Source: a gamma proteobacterium symbiont of Ctena orbiculata
Lineage (GTDB): Bacteria; Pseudomonadota; Gammaproteobacteria; Chromatiales; Chromatiaceae
Length of the DNA stretch: 62,209 nucleotides
Direction of reading: 5' to 3'
Assembly (NCBI GenBank): GCA_003058525.1
Contig: QBVD01000025.1
Coordinates: 1 to 62,209, forward strand
The translations under genes and the position numbers were made by a program. Below are positions 29,068-39,114 of this stretch, one piece after another. Position 1 is the stretch's first letter, and every line of letters begins with the position of its first letter. The notes under the pieces are model-generated. The model did no database searches and was not told the DNA's origin. It was given only the letters and a program-made list of their open reading frames with translations.

Positions 29068-31430
29068 CAGGTCTTCTTCGTGCCGGTTTTGGATCGCCTT
29101 TTCCGTGCCTTCTTCTTACCTGACTTTTTGATTTTGCCAGCGGTTTTTTCTTTTTCAGTCCTTTTGGGTTTATCAGACTCAGGTCTGCCGGCAGCGCTTT
29201 TCCGGCTACGGCGTGATTTTCTTTTTGCCTCCGTTGCCTGTTCCACTCCCTTGACAGGCATGAAATCGATCTTACGATCGTCCAGGTTGACGCTGGCCAC
29301 GACTATGCTCAACGGATCACCCAGGCGCAGTACCTTGCCGGTACGCTCCCCGGTTAGGCGATGCCCCACCGGATCGTAGTGATAGTAATCGTTATGGAGT
29401 GCTGAAATATGCACCAGGCCATCGACATAGATCTCGTCGAGTTCGACAAATACGCCAAATGAATTGACACTGGTGATAATCCCGTTGAAGGTCTCGCCAA
29501 CCTTATCCTGCATATATTCACACTTCAGCCAATCAAGGGCATCCCGCGTTGCCTCATCGGCTTTCCTTTCGGTGCTTGAGCAGTGTTCACCCAGGGCTTG
29601 AAGCTCGGCCTTGGTATATTCGAAGTCATCTGCACTACCCTGATTTATTGCATGTTTGAGGGCACGATGGACAATCAGGTCGGGATAACGTCGTATCGGT
29701 GAGGTGAAGTGGGTATAGGCCTGATAAGAGAGACCGAAATGGCCTACATTGTCCGAACTGTAGAGTGCTTGAGAAAGAGAACGCAATAGAACAGTCTGGA
29801 TCAGGTGTCTGTCGGCGCGTTCTTTGATCTGTTCCAGCAGTATCGCATAATCGGAGGCCTTGGGTTTCTTACCCCCGGGCAGACTCAGCCCCAGTTCACC
29901 CAGGAACTCCCTCAGATCGGTCAGTTTTTCATCCGCTGGTCCCTCGTGGATGCGATAGAGTGCGGGTTGCTTATTTCGCAGCAGGAAGCGTGCTGCCGCC
30001 ACATTCGCAGCCAACATACACTCTTCTATCAGGCGGTGCGCATCGTTCCGTTCTACCGGTATGATCCGCTCAACTCGTTTCAGCTCATTGAATTCAATCC
30101 GGGTCTCGGTGGTATCGAAATCGATGGCGCCCCTTGTCGACCGCTGTTCCAGCAGCACCTGGTAGAGTTGATAGAGATGGTGCAGATGAGGCAACAGCTT
30201 GGCATGTTTTTTACACAATTCGGATTCGCCTTCGAGCATTGCCGCCACATCGTCATAGATCAATCTCGCATGGGATCGCATCACGGCGGGAAAGAACTTC
30301 GATCGCGTCACCATGCCGCTCTTGTCGATATAGAGTTCACAGGTCATGCAGAGCCGGTCGACCCGTGGGTTGATGGAGCAAAGGCCATTGGAGAGTTTTT
30401 CCGGCAGCATGGGTACCACCCGGTCCGGAAAGTAGACCGAGTTACCCCTGTTACGCGCCTCACTGTCCAGTGCGCTGCCCGGTTCGACATAGTGAGAAAC
30501 ATCGGCGATACAGACCAGCAGGCGCCAGCCTTTCGGTTTGGGTTCGCAGTAGACGGCATCATCGAAATCCCTGGCATCTGCACCATCGATGGTCACCAGC
30601 GGAAGATGGCGCAAATCGACCCTGCCCTTTTTGTCCGGTTCGACCACTTCAGATTTGACGGCTTTGATCTGATGCTCCACTTCATCCGGCCAGTCGACCG
30701 GTATACTGTGGGTGCGAATGGCGATATCGGTCTCCATTCCCGGTCCCAGATGATCCCCCAAAACCTCTGTGATACGGCCGATGGGAGGCGTGCGCTTGGT
30801 GGGTTGATCCAGAATCTCTGCAACCACCATCTGTCCCTGTCTGGCGACACCGATCTCGCTGCTCGGGATGATCACATCCTTACTGAGCCGCTTGGAATCG
30901 GGTACCACAAAGCCCACACCAGTCTCCATGTAGAGACGGCCGGCGACATTACGTGTATTACGCTCCAATACCTCTACCACCGCCCCTTCCAGACGGTTGC
31001 GGCGATCCATCCCGGTCACCCTCACCACGGCCCTGTCGTCATGAAATACGGAACGCATCTCTTTGAATGAGAGGTAGAGATCGTCACCGCCGTCATCGGG
31101 CCTGAGAAAACCGAAACCATCCGCATGCCCGATAACCCGCCCGACAATCAAGTCGCGCTTATTGACCAGACAGTAGTTGTCATTACGGTTACAGACCAGC
31201 TGTCCGTCACGCTGCATGGCGCGCAGGCGTCGACGCAGTGCTTCGAATTGATCTTCCGAAACGAGTTCAAGACGATCCGCCAGAGAGAGCATGTCCATCG
31301 GGACACCCTCTCTTTCCAGGGTCTCCATGATGAACTCCCGGCTTGGGATGGGATTCTGGTATTTGCGTGCCTCGCGTGCATGGTGCGGATCCTTCACGCT
31401 GGATCGTCTGCTCTTTTTTCTGTTTGCCAC
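29067..31430 (-). CDS. rnr: Ribonuclease R
   Basis: 787 residues: N-terminal winged-helix region (about 20-90), cold-shock domains (about 90-240), catalytic RNB domain (about 260-590) with DGADARDFDDAVY, an S1 domain (about 640-725, GETFNGIITSVNSFGVFVEL), and a Lys/Arg-rich tail. The 3'-5' exonuclease degrades structured RNA and helps in rRNA quality control and trans-translation. The four Asp of the catalytic centre lie in the visible motif. Confidence 0.97.
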   Translation of the reverse strand: MANRKKSRRSSVKDPHHAREARKYQNPIPSREFIMETLEREGVPMDMLSLADRLELVSEDQFEALRRRLRAMQRDGQLVCNRNDNYCLVNKRDLIVGRVIGHADGFGFLRPDDGGDDLYLSFKEMRSVFHDDRAVVRVTGMDRRNRLEGAVVEVLERNTRNVAGRLYMETGVGFVVPDSKRLSKDVIIPSSEIGVARQGQMVVAEILDQPTKRTPPIGRITEVLGDHLGPGMETDIAIRTHSIPVDWPDEVEHQIKAVKSEVVEPDKKGRVDLRHLPLVTIDGADARDFDDAVYCEPKPKGWRLLVCIADVSHYVEPGSALDSEARNRGNSVYFPDRVVPMLPEKLSNGLCSINPRVDRLCMTCELYIDKSGMVTRSKFFPAVMRSHARLIYDDVAAMLEGESELCKKHAKLLPHLHHLYQLYQVLLEQRSTRGAIDFDTTETRIEFNELKRVERIIPVERNDAHRLIEECMLAANVAAARFLLRNKQPALYRIHEGPADEKLTDLREFLGELGLSLPGGKKPKASDYAILLEQIKERADRHLIQTVLLRSLSQALYSSDNVGHFGLSYQAYTHFTSPIRRYPDLIVHRALKHAINQGSADDFEYTKAELQALGEHCSSTERKADEATRDALDWLKCEYMQDKVGETFNGIITSVNSFGVFVELDEIYVDGLVHISALHNDYYHYDPVGHRLTGERTGKVLRLGDPLSIVVASVNLDDRKIDFMPVKGVEQATEAKRKSRRSRKSAAGRPESDKPKRTEKEKTAGKIKKSGKKKARKRRSKTGTKKT

Positions 31431-31579
31431 GTTATGTCTTATTTGTTTGCTAAAAAAAGGGATTTTAACATTTAACCGTTTAATACCCCATGACTTATCC
31501 CATCCAATCTCAATTGGGATTGGATTTATTTCATCGATATCATCAAACTTGATGCACTATCGGCCCGGCTTGACCCGAA

Positions 31580-33562
31580 ATGAACATTCACACGTTGCAG
31601 ATCATCCTCATATTACTCGCTGTTGCCGTTTTGACAGTGACTCTGTTCAAACGATTTCACCTGCCGCCCATACTCGGTTATCTGATCGTCGGCATCCTGG
31701 TCGGCCCGTTCGGCACAGGTGTGATCGCATCCAATGAGGAGACCCGCTTCCTGGCCGAATTCGGGGTCGTATTTCTGCTTTTCGCGATTGGGCTGGAGTT
31801 CTCCCTGCCGCAGATGATCGCCATGAAAGGCGCCGTATTCGGTCTCGGCGGCAGCCAGGTCTTGATCACCGGTATTGTCGCCGGCGGCATTGCCTGGTTG
31901 TTGGGACTCGAGCTGGCTGCAGCATTCGTTGTCGGCGCCATTCTGGCGCTCTCCTCGACCGCCATCGTGATTAAACAGTTATCAGAGCAGGTTGAGCTGA
32001 ATACGGCGCATGGCCGTGTCGGGGTCAGTATTCTGCTATTCCAGGACCTGGCGGTAATCCCGTTACTGGTGGTGATTCCCATACTTGTCAGCGATGCGGA
32101 GCAGGGCCTGCTGATACCGCTCTCCTGGGCCTTGATCAAGGCCGCGGTGGTGTTTGCGGTTATCATGGCGATCGGTCACTGGGCACTGCGTCCGCTGTTT
32201 CATGAGATCGCACGCGCCCGATCGGCGGAGTTGTTCACGCTGACCGTACTGCTGGTATCCCTTGCCGCTGCCTGGTTGACCCATGAAGCGGGGCTCTCCC
32301 TGGCCTTGGGCGCCTTTCTGGCCGGTATGATGCTGGGGGAGACCGAGTATCGCCATCAGATCGAGGCCGATATCCGCCCTTTTCAGGATGTTCTGCTCGG
32401 GCTGTTCTTCATCACTGTGGGAATGCGTGTCGATCTCTTGTCACTGTTGCCCCATCTGCAGTGGGTATTTCTTATCGCCGCTGCCCTTATCGCGGTTAAA
32501 GCGGTGATCATTCTGCTGTTGGTGCGTCAGACCAAGCAATCATCTGCAACCGCATTTCGTTCAGGACTGTTGTTGGCGCAAGGCGGTGAGTTTGGTTTTG
32601 TGTTGCTGGACCTCTCCCTGCAATCCTCCCTGATACCGGGTGAGGCAGGGCAACTGCTGTTTGCCGCGATAATAATCAGCATGGCGATCTCCCCTTTTCT
32701 GATTCGCTACAATGGCAAGTTGACAGAAATATTCTGTCAATTGCGTCCTTCGGACCGGGATTATGCAATCCCCCAGGACCTGGAGCATGAGGCAGGGGGA
32801 ATGGAGCAGCATGTCATCATTTGCGGCTATGGTCGTATTGGCCAAAACCTGGGTCGACTCCTCGATCATGAAGGTTTTCCCTATGTTGCCCTCGATCTCG
32901 ATCCCTCGGTGGTCAGGGAGGCCCACGAGGCGGGTGAACCGGTCCATTTCGGCGATGCCACTCGCCATGAGATTATGCATGCGGCCGGTATCGAGCGTGC
33001 CGGCGTGGTGGTGGTCACTTTCGAAGGCCACACTATTGCATTGCAGATCCTCCACCACATCCGCAAGGTGGCACCGCAAGTGCCCGTCCTGGTACGAACC
33101 AAAGACGACACGCATCTGGAGGAGCTGGAAGCGGCAGGCGCAGCGGAGGTCATGCCGGAGGCGGTTGAAGCCAGCCTAATGATGGGTGGACAGCTTCTGT
33201 TGCTGTTGAAGGTGCCGGGTTCCCGTATCCTCAAGATCATGCGCGAAATTCGCGAGAATCACTACAAACTGCTGCGCGATTTTTACCATGGTGAGGAGGC
33301 CATCGATCTCGATCACGAAGAGGGCTTTCAGGAACGCCTGCATACCGTCACCCTGCCCGATCGTGCCTTTGCCGTCGGACATACCATTGAAGACCTGCAT
33401 CTATGGGATTGGGATGTCAGTATCACCGCGGTGCGTCGGGGCGGCATCAGGGGCGAGGCGCCGACCCCCGAGACCCGCCTGCAAGCGGGAGATGTCCTGG
33501 TACTGGCCGGAACCGCACACCATCTGGAACATGCAGAGGGTCTGTTGTTGTATGGTCTTTAA
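31580..33562 (+). CDS. CPA2-family cation:proton antiporter (KefB/YbaL-like)
   Basis: 660 residues. About 12 membrane helices (1-385) carry GYLIVGILVGPFGTG, LLFAIGLEFSLPQM, LALSSTAIVIKQLSEQ and LLFQDLAVIPLLV. An RCK_N domain (about 405-520) has the Rossmann motif IICGYGRIGQNLGRLLDHEG, and an RCK_C (TrkA-C) domain follows (about 570-655). Such proteins exchange K+ or Na+ for H+, gated by nucleotide or glutathione. KefB, KefC and YbaL cannot be told apart here; no KefG/F partner gene is adjacent. Confidence 0.9.
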   Translation: MNIHTLQIILILLAVAVLTVTLFKRFHLPPILGYLIVGILVGPFGTGVIASNEETRFLAEFGVVFLLFAIGLEFSLPQMIAMKGAVFGLGGSQVLITGIVAGGIAWLLGLELAAAFVVGAILALSSTAIVIKQLSEQVELNTAHGRVGVSILLFQDLAVIPLLVVIPILVSDAEQGLLIPLSWALIKAAVVFAVIMAIGHWALRPLFHEIARARSAELFTLTVLLVSLAAAWLTHEAGLSLALGAFLAGMMLGETEYRHQIEADIRPFQDVLLGLFFITVGMRVDLLSLLPHLQWVFLIAAALIAVKAVIILLLVRQTKQSSATAFRSGLLLAQGGEFGFVLLDLSLQSSLIPGEAGQLLFAAIIISMAISPFLIRYNGKLTEIFCQLRPSDRDYAIPQDLEHEAGGMEQHVIICGYGRIGQNLGRLLDHEGFPYVALDLDPSVVREAHEAGEPVHFGDATRHEIMHAAGIERAGVVVVTFEGHTIALQILHHIRKVAPQVPVLVRTKDDTHLEELEAAGAAEVMPEAVEASLMMGGQLLLLLKVPGSRILKIMREIRENHYKLLRDFYHGEEAIDLDHEEGFQERLHTVTLPDRAFAVGHTIEDLHLWDWDVSITAVRRGGIRGEAPTPETRLQAGDVLVLAGTAHHLEHAEGLLLYGL

Positions 33563-33571
33563 AGGCCCCGC

Positions 33572-35065
33572 CTACTCCGGCCGCATGTGAGGAAACAGCA
33601 GCACGTCGCGAATCGAGGGCGAGTCGGTAAGCAGCATCACCAGACGATCAATCCCTATCCCCTCGCCTGCGGTAGGCGGCATGCCATGCTCCAGTGCACG
33701 CACATAGTCGGCATCGTAATGCATCGCCTCATCATCCCCCGCCTCCTTCTCCTGTACCTGTTTGCGAAAACGTTCCGCCTGGTCTTCGGCGTCATTGAGT
33801 TCGGAGAAGCCATTCGCAATCTCACGTCCACCGACGAAAAATTCGAATCGATCGGTCACGAACGGATCATCGTCGTTGCGTCTCGCCAGGGGGGAAACCT
33901 CGGTGGGATAGGCGGTGATGAAAGTGGGATTCATCAGGCGATGCTCCACACTTTTCTCGAATATCTCGATCTGAATCTTACCCAGCCCATAGCTCGGCTT
34001 GAGGGGAATTTCCATGCGTTCGGCAATGGTCCGGGCCTGTGCCTCGTCATCCAGCATCTCCGCGGTGATGTCGGGATTGAAATGGCAGATGGACTCCTTG
34101 ACGGTCATGCGCTGGAAGGGGCTGCCGAAATCGTAACGCTCACCCTGATAGGACACCTCCGTGCCGCCCAGGACCTCCTGACATAGACCCCGCAACATTG
34201 CCTCGGTGAGATCCATTAGGTCATTGTAGTCCGCATAGGCCTCATAAAATTCCAGCATGGTGAATTCAGGATTGTGGCGGGTGGAGAGCCCTTCGTTACG
34301 GAAATTACGGTTGATCTCATAGACCCTTTCAAACCCACCTACCACAAGCCGCTTCAGATAGAGTTCCGGGGCGATGCGCAGAAACATGTCCATGTCGAGG
34401 GCATTATGGCGGGTAGCAAAGGGGCGTGCAGTGGCGCCGCCAGGTATCACCTGCATCATGGGTGTCTCCACTTCCAGGAAACCGCGCTGATCGAGGTAAT
34501 TGCGAATAAACTGCACAATCCGAGTACGCAGCCGAAAGGTGTTGCGCGATGCCTCGTTCATGATCAGATCGACATAGCGTTGACGATAGCGAATCTCCTG
34601 GTCGGAGAGGCCGTGAAACTTCTCGGGAAGGGGCCGTAGCGCCTTGGTCAATAAGCGGAGGCTGTCGACTTTGACGGACAGTTCACCGGTTTTTGTCTTG
34701 AACAGCACACCTTCGGCTCCGATGATGTCTCCGATATCCCACTTCTTGAATTGAGTGTTATAGACACCCTCATCAAGTGCGTCCCGTTGCACAAAGAGCT
34801 GCATCCGTCCCGACATATCCTGCAGATGGGCAAAGCTCGCCTTGCCCATCACCCGCCGGCTCATCATGCGGCCGGCCAGTCTGACCCTGAGCCCCAAAGA
34901 CTCCAGCTCTTCACCAGACTTCTCCCCATATTCTGCATGCAACTCGCCGGCCATGCTGTTGCGGCGGAAATCGTTAGGAAATGCGTTCCCGTTATCGCGC
35001 ATCTGCTGCAGCTTCTCACGGCGTTGGGCGATGAGTTTGTTTTCGTCCTGGGTCTCGTCATTCAT
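33572..35065 (-). CDS. lysS: Lysyl-tRNA synthetase, class II
   Basis: 497 residues. An OB-fold anticodon domain (about 55-150, [20 protein letters not shown]) precedes the class II core: motif 1 around [10 protein letters not shown], motif 2 [20 protein letters not shown], and motif 3 [13 protein letters not shown]. It is followed 84 bp downstream of prfB, the standard prfB-lysS pair. Confidence 0.98.
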   Translation of the reverse strand: MNDETQDENKLIAQRREKLQQMRDNGNAFPNDFRRNSMAGELHAEYGEKSGEELESLGLRVRLAGRMMSRRVMGKASFAHLQDMSGRMQLFVQRDALDEGVYNTQFKKWDIGDIIGAEGVLFKTKTGELSVKVDSLRLLTKALRPLPEKFHGLSDQEIRYRQRYVDLIMNEASRNTFRLRTRIVQFIRNYLDQRGFLEVETPMMQVIPGGATARPFATRHNALDMDMFLRIAPELYLKRLVVGGFERVYEINRNFRNEGLSTRHNPEFTMLEFYEAYADYNDLMDLTEAMLRGLCQEVLGGTEVSYQGERYDFGSPFQRMTVKESICHFNPDITAEMLDDEAQARTIAERMEIPLKPSYGLGKIQIEIFEKSVEHRLMNPTFITAYPTEVSPLARRNDDDPFVTDRFEFFVGGREIANGFSELNDAEDQAERFRKQVQEKEAGDDEAMHYDADYVRALEHGMPPTAGEGIGIDRLVMLLTDSPSIRDVLLFPHMRPE

Positions 35066-35148
35066 GGTCTGTTCAACTCAAAATATTCAATAATTTCAAT
35101 CATTGCTTGAATCTGTCCTGTACCATCCGCATGGTATTGGCAAGCGGT

Positions 35149-36247
35149 TCAAACACCGCTTTTAAGACTCGCCTCGATAAACATGTCGATTCCGCCGTCG
35201 AGCACGGCCTGGGTGTTTCCGGTCTCAACTCCGGTGCGCAGATCCTTGATACGTGAGGCATCGAGCACATAACTGCGAATCTGGCTGCCCCAGCCTATGT
35301 CGGATTTGCTCTCCTCCAGCTCCTGTTGCGAGGCATTTCGCTTCTGCACCTCGAATTCGTACAACTTGGCCTTGAGTTGCTTCATGGCCGTTGCCTTGTT
35401 CTTGTGCTGTGAGCGATCGTTCTGGCACTGAACCACAATCCCGGTCGGGTTGTGGGTGATTCTCACCGCCGATTCAGTGCGGTTGACGTGCTGTCCCCCC
35501 GCACCGCTGGCGCGGTAGACATCGATTCGCAGATCGGCGGGATTGATATCGACCTCGATGGAATCATCGATCTCCGGAGAGACGAAGACAGCGGCAAACG
35601 AGGTATGACGCCGGTTGCCGGAATCGAACGGCGATTTTCGCACCAGACGATGCACACCGATTTCAGTGCGTAGCCAGCCGAAGGCATACTCTCCCTGATA
35701 CCTCACCGTGGCGCTCTTGATACCGGCCACCTCACCTGCGGACACCTCGATGAGCTCCGTCTTGAAACCACGATGTTCACCCCATCGCAGATACATACGC
35801 AGCAACATCTCTGCCCAGTCCTGCGCTTCGGTACCGCCTGAGCCGGCCTGGATATCGAGGAATGCGTTACAGTGGTCGGTCTCGCCGGAGAACATGCGCC
35901 TGAACTCCAGATCCGAGACCTTTTTGCCAAAATCCGCAAGCTCATCCTGGATGGCGTCGACTGCAGCCTCGTCCTCCTCCTCGACCGCCATCTCCAACAA
36001 CTCTCCTGCATCAGCCAGGCCATTGGTGAGCGCATCAAGCGTGAGTACCACAGTCTCAAGGGTGGCGCGTTCACGGCCCAGGGCCTGGGCCCGTTCCTGA
36101 TCATTCCATACCGTGGGATCTTCCAGTTCGCGAAGGACTTCGGTCAGACGTTCCTGCTTGCCCTCATAGTCAAAGATACCCCCTCAGGGAGGTGGCCCGT
36201 CCCTTCAAATCAGCAATGGTTTGGCTAATCGGATTAATATCTTGCAT
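35149..36247 (-). CDS. prfB: Peptide chain release factor 2, programmed +1 frameshift
   Basis: The gene starts at ATG 36247 ([20 protein letters not shown]) and hits an in-frame TGA at 36172-36170 as codon 26. A +1 shift on CTT continues as [20 protein letters not shown] and then the long frame to 35149. The GGQ loop ([18 protein letters not shown]) and the SPF anticodon tripeptide ([14 protein letters not shown]) are intact, so this is RF2, which releases at UGA and UAA. It is followed by lysS. Confidence 0.97.
36170..36184 (-). promoter_or_regulatory. prfB autoregulatory frameshift site
   Basis: Read on the minus strand, AGGGGG (36184-36179) acts as an internal Shine-Dalgarno three bases before CTT TGA C. 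This is the same arrangement and codon position (26) as in E. coli. Low RF2 favours slippage and so more RF2. Confidence 0.97.
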
Positions 36248-36355
36248 GGCAATACCGGCTTGGGAAAAAGCGGGAATTCTACACTACCTACCTGTGCGCA
36301 GGAACCTCTAGCCCAGTAATCGCCATCAAAAAGTAGGTTTAAAATGGCTCTATGG

Positions 36356-36383
36356 AGCCGATTGGATTAGTCTTAACAGGCCT
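36356..36383. repeat. Solo terminal repeat of the MITE family
   Basis: The stretch from GCCGATTGGATTAG to TTAACAGGCCT matches the right tip of the 4331-4594 element with one substitution and one missing base. The rest of the element is absent. It lies between prfB and the sigma-like gene, and probably marks a former insertion. Confidence 0.7.
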
Positions 36384-36402
36384 AGTGTATCGTGTCCCAA
36401 CA

Positions 36403-37287
36403 CTAGGAGAGCTTGCGCACCCGGGGTGCTTTCTGGTGGTCTCGTTTGCCTAGATTCGAAATTCTGGATCTGACCTGGTCTTTGAAATGGCCCAGCTTTC
36501 CAGCGATACCCGTGGAAGCGTCCGATTTTACTGGGGCCTTCTCAGGCTGATTCGGTTGCTCCGTCTGTCTGAGCCACATATTGAATGAATCAATAATCTC
36601 CTGATCCCACGAAGCCGGTGGCTTCACTACCCTGCTCTCACGATAGAGTCTCTCCAATGAGCGTTTCTTTGGACAACCGGAATCTTCCATTGCCTCGCGG
36701 AGTTCCGACTCGGCTTCCCGCAATCCTTTCTCAACGTCCTTTCTGCTGACATCCAATGTCCTGGAAATAGCCGTTTCACTGATACCGATCTCATGTTTGA
36801 AGAGAAAGTAGCGCTTCTTCTCAACAGACAGCTGTTTGAAGTGTTCCATAAGGACCTGGCTCCAATTACCGTCTTCCTCGATATCGCGGGGTAGATAGTT
36901 ACTCGGCATATCAGTGCTCTGAGAAATGCCTGGATTTTGCACCGACTTGCCGAGATATGAATAGAAAGAACGCTTGAGATCTTTTGGGGTTTTGATGGTT
37001 AGCCCGGAAACCACCAGGTGGCGCCATGCCGAATAGTAGGCTGCCTTGCCATACTCGCCGGTGCCATATTGCCTCACTATAAAGCGATAGACACGTCCTC
37101 GGTATCGCTCATAGAAGGAGGTAAAACCCTCCTTATCGTGCTGTAATATCTTCTCAAGCACAGCATCGGTATCAAATCTTCTCGATCTCACTTCAGCATA
37201 GGCTCCGAGGAGAAACCCTCCTCTCAGATAGGTTGCTGGCATGTGCAAAATCCCTTGCCAGGCACTCATTTTCAAGAATCCATCCAT
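36403..37287 (-). CDS. Divergent ECF-like sigma-70 family factor with C-terminal extension
   Basis: Up to 294 residues. A region 2-like part (about 45-100, DKEGFTSFYERYRGRVYRFI then AAYYSAWRHLVV) and a region 4-like HTH (about 150-200, KHEIGISETAISRTLDVSRK) are recognisable, but the usual acidic EDxxQ core-binding pattern is lost. The last about 70 residues are a basic, Pro-rich extension with no match I know. The start is uncertain: ATG 37242 (AGGGA eight bases upstream) fits better than 37287, which has no ribosome site. No anti-sigma gene is adjacent. It could be a true ECF factor or a sigma-derived regulator. Confidence 0.65.
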   Translation of the reverse strand: MDGFLKMSAWQGILHMPATYLRGGFLLGAYAEVRSRRFDTDAVLEKILQHDKEGFTSFYERYRGRVYRFIVRQYGTGEYGKAAYYSAWRHLVVSGLTIKTPKDLKRSFYSYLGKSVQNPGISQSTDMPSNYLPRDIEEDGNWSQVLMEHFKQLSVEKKRYFLFKHEIGISETAISRTLDVSRKDVEKGLREAESELREAMEDSGCPKKRSLERLYRESRVVKPPASWDQEIIDSFNMWLRQTEQPNQPEKAPVKSDASTGIAGKLGHFKDQVRSRISNLGKRDHQKAPRVRKLS

Positions 37288-37551
37288 TAGGTTTCAGTGC
37301 ACAGTTTCGTCGGTAATTATAAAGCATACGGGGTTTTTTGCCTGTTTTTTGTCAAGCAGCTCAAACAATTTCACAAAAAACACTTAAATTCCAGGTTATT
37401 AAGATAATTTCAAACCACCACCCCATATTTCGGTTATTGGTAATGTGCTATAACCATCCCTCTTGTCACCCGCAATAACCGTTACGATAGACCGGATACT
37501 GAATTTACCGCCTCAAACCCGTTTTTACATTACCAAGTCCAGCCTTGATAT

Positions 37552-38376
37552 ATGTCGGTCTCAGTTATCATTCCAACCTACAATCGCGCCCATACGCTGT
37601 CGAGGGCGATTGACTCGGTATTGTCACAGACCCATCCACCGCTGGAGATCATTGTCGTCGACGACGGCTCTAATGACGATACAGCGCGACTGATGACAGA
37701 TCGATATGACCAGTGCGACTATCTCTACCAATCCAACCAGGGTGTCAGCAGTGCGCGAAATCTGGGAATAAAGAAGGCCCGCGGCGAGTGGATCGCCTTG
37801 CTCGACTCAGACGATCGCTGGTTACCGGATAAACTCCAACTACAGCTCGAGGCATTGACCGATTCACCGCACTACCGTCTTTGCCACAGCAACGAATTGT
37901 GGATACGCAAAGGCGTCAGGGTCAATCAAATGCATAAACACGCAAAAAGCGGGGGCATGATCTTCAAGCGCTGCCTACCGCTGTGTGTCATCTCTCCCTC
38001 ATCGGCCATATTGCACCGTACACTGTTTGACGAGTTCGGTCTGTTCGATACCGAACTGCCGGCCTGTGAGGATTATGATCTGTGGTTGAGGATCTGTGCC
38101 ACAGAAGAGGTCCTGTTTATCGACAAACCCCTGATAGAGAAGTATGGCGGTCATGCCGACCAGTTGTCACAACGCCATTGGGGCATGGACAGATTTCGTG
38201 TCCATGCCTTAATCAAGTTGCTTGAAAATAATCGGCTTGGAAGGAATGACCGGATTGCCGCCGTGAATACATTGGTGCAAAAAAGCGGCATCCTGGCCCA
38301 GGGCGCAGAGAAGCGTGATCAACACCAACGTGCGGAATATTATCGGGCAATTCAGCGGCGATATACGATGGAATGA
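37552..38376 (+). CDS. Family 2 glycosyltransferase
   Basis: 274 residues with the GT-A fold: SVSVIIPTYNRAHTLSRAID, IIVVDDGSNDDTARL and the DXD-type motif LLDSDDRWLPDKL, then the acceptor-side CEDYDLWLRI. There are no membrane helices, so it is cytoplasmic or peripheral. GT2 enzymes add sugars to lipid or polysaccharide acceptors; donor and acceptor are unknown. It overlaps the next gene by four bases (ATGA), implying a two-gene operon. Confidence 0.88.
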   Translation: MSVSVIIPTYNRAHTLSRAIDSVLSQTHPPLEIIVVDDGSNDDTARLMTDRYDQCDYLYQSNQGVSSARNLGIKKARGEWIALLDSDDRWLPDKLQLQLEALTDSPHYRLCHSNELWIRKGVRVNQMHKHAKSGGMIFKRCLPLCVISPSSAILHRTLFDEFGLFDTELPACEDYDLWLRICATEEVLFIDKPLIEKYGGHADQLSQRHWGMDRFRVHALIKLLENNRLGRNDRIAAVNTLVQKSGILAQGAEKRDQHQRAEYYRAIQRRYTME

Positions 38377-38978
38377 GGCAGATGCGAAAACGGGACAGCG
38401 AGTTTATCAACCTCGTCATAGCGCTTCCCGCCGAGGCGAGGCCATTAATCAACTTACTCAAATTACGACGTGATCAGGTAAACATGGAAATCCCTGTTTA
38501 CCATGGTAACGGGATCCAGTTAGCCATAACCGGGCCGGGAGCGGTGGCATCCGCCCGGGGTGTGCGCTATATACAGTCGATCAAACCCTGTCCTGCTGCA
38601 AAATGGATCAATTTGGGTATCTGCGGTCACGGATCTCTTGCCGTCGGCACACCGCTCTTGATCAACCGCGTTATCGATCAGCAAAGCGGCAAGGAGTGGC
38701 CATTAACAATTCGACACTTGATTACCGAGACGACCGGGGCATTGACATGCGTACCCGAGCCTAAATCCGAATATACGGATGATATGGCCTTCGACATGGA
38801 GTCATCCGGATTCATTCAGGCCGTGAATGATATCGGTATGATCGAATACGCCAAGATTTTCAAGATCGTTTCGGATAACCCCGCCAATGACTCACGAAGA
38901 ATCAGTGCTAAATTCGTGCACACACTGGTACAACAACAGCTCGGTTTGATTCGCTCAATGATCGAATTGACCCAGTAA
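38373..38978 (+). CDS. Nucleoside phosphorylase-like protein (PNP/MTAN superfamily)
   Basis: 201 residues. LVIALPAEARPLINLL, the Gly-rich AITGPGAVASARGVRYI, WINLGICGHGSLAVG and FDMESSGF follow the MTA/SAH nucleosidase and futalosine hydrolase pattern, with the Glu of DMES as ribose ligand and Asp of KIVSDN as candidate acid. Substrate is unknown. Its overlap with a GT2 gene hints at a nucleotide-sugar or hopanoid-type pathway, but no squalene cyclase or hpn genes are nearby, so I leave it open. Confidence 0.75.
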   Translation: MRQMRKRDSEFINLVIALPAEARPLINLLKLRRDQVNMEIPVYHGNGIQLAITGPGAVASARGVRYIQSIKPCPAAKWINLGICGHGSLAVGTPLLINRVIDQQSGKEWPLTIRHLITETTGALTCVPEPKSEYTDDMAFDMESSGFIQAVNDIGMIEYAKIFKIVSDNPANDSRRISAKFVHTLVQQQLGLIRSMIELTQ

Positions 38979-39114
38979 TCTGTTTGTCGATCTCTTGCTG
39001 ATGCCGATTAGGAAGGTGTTTCCGGCTGCCATATTCAAAAATTGATTACCGTTTGCAACAGGCAATTGTTACCCTATCCGCTCCACACCAGATGACAAAC
39101 AGTGACAAGTTGAA

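Noticed and set aside
29805-31070. 421-residue plus-strand open frame
   Set aside because: It is the antisense of rnr, a well-supported gene; the composition is typical of a shadow frame.
38373-38978. HpnG assignment (hopanoid phosphorylase) for the nucleoside phosphorylase-like gene
   Set aside because: No squalene-hopene cyclase or other hpn gene is in the window, and the sequence fits several superfamily branches.
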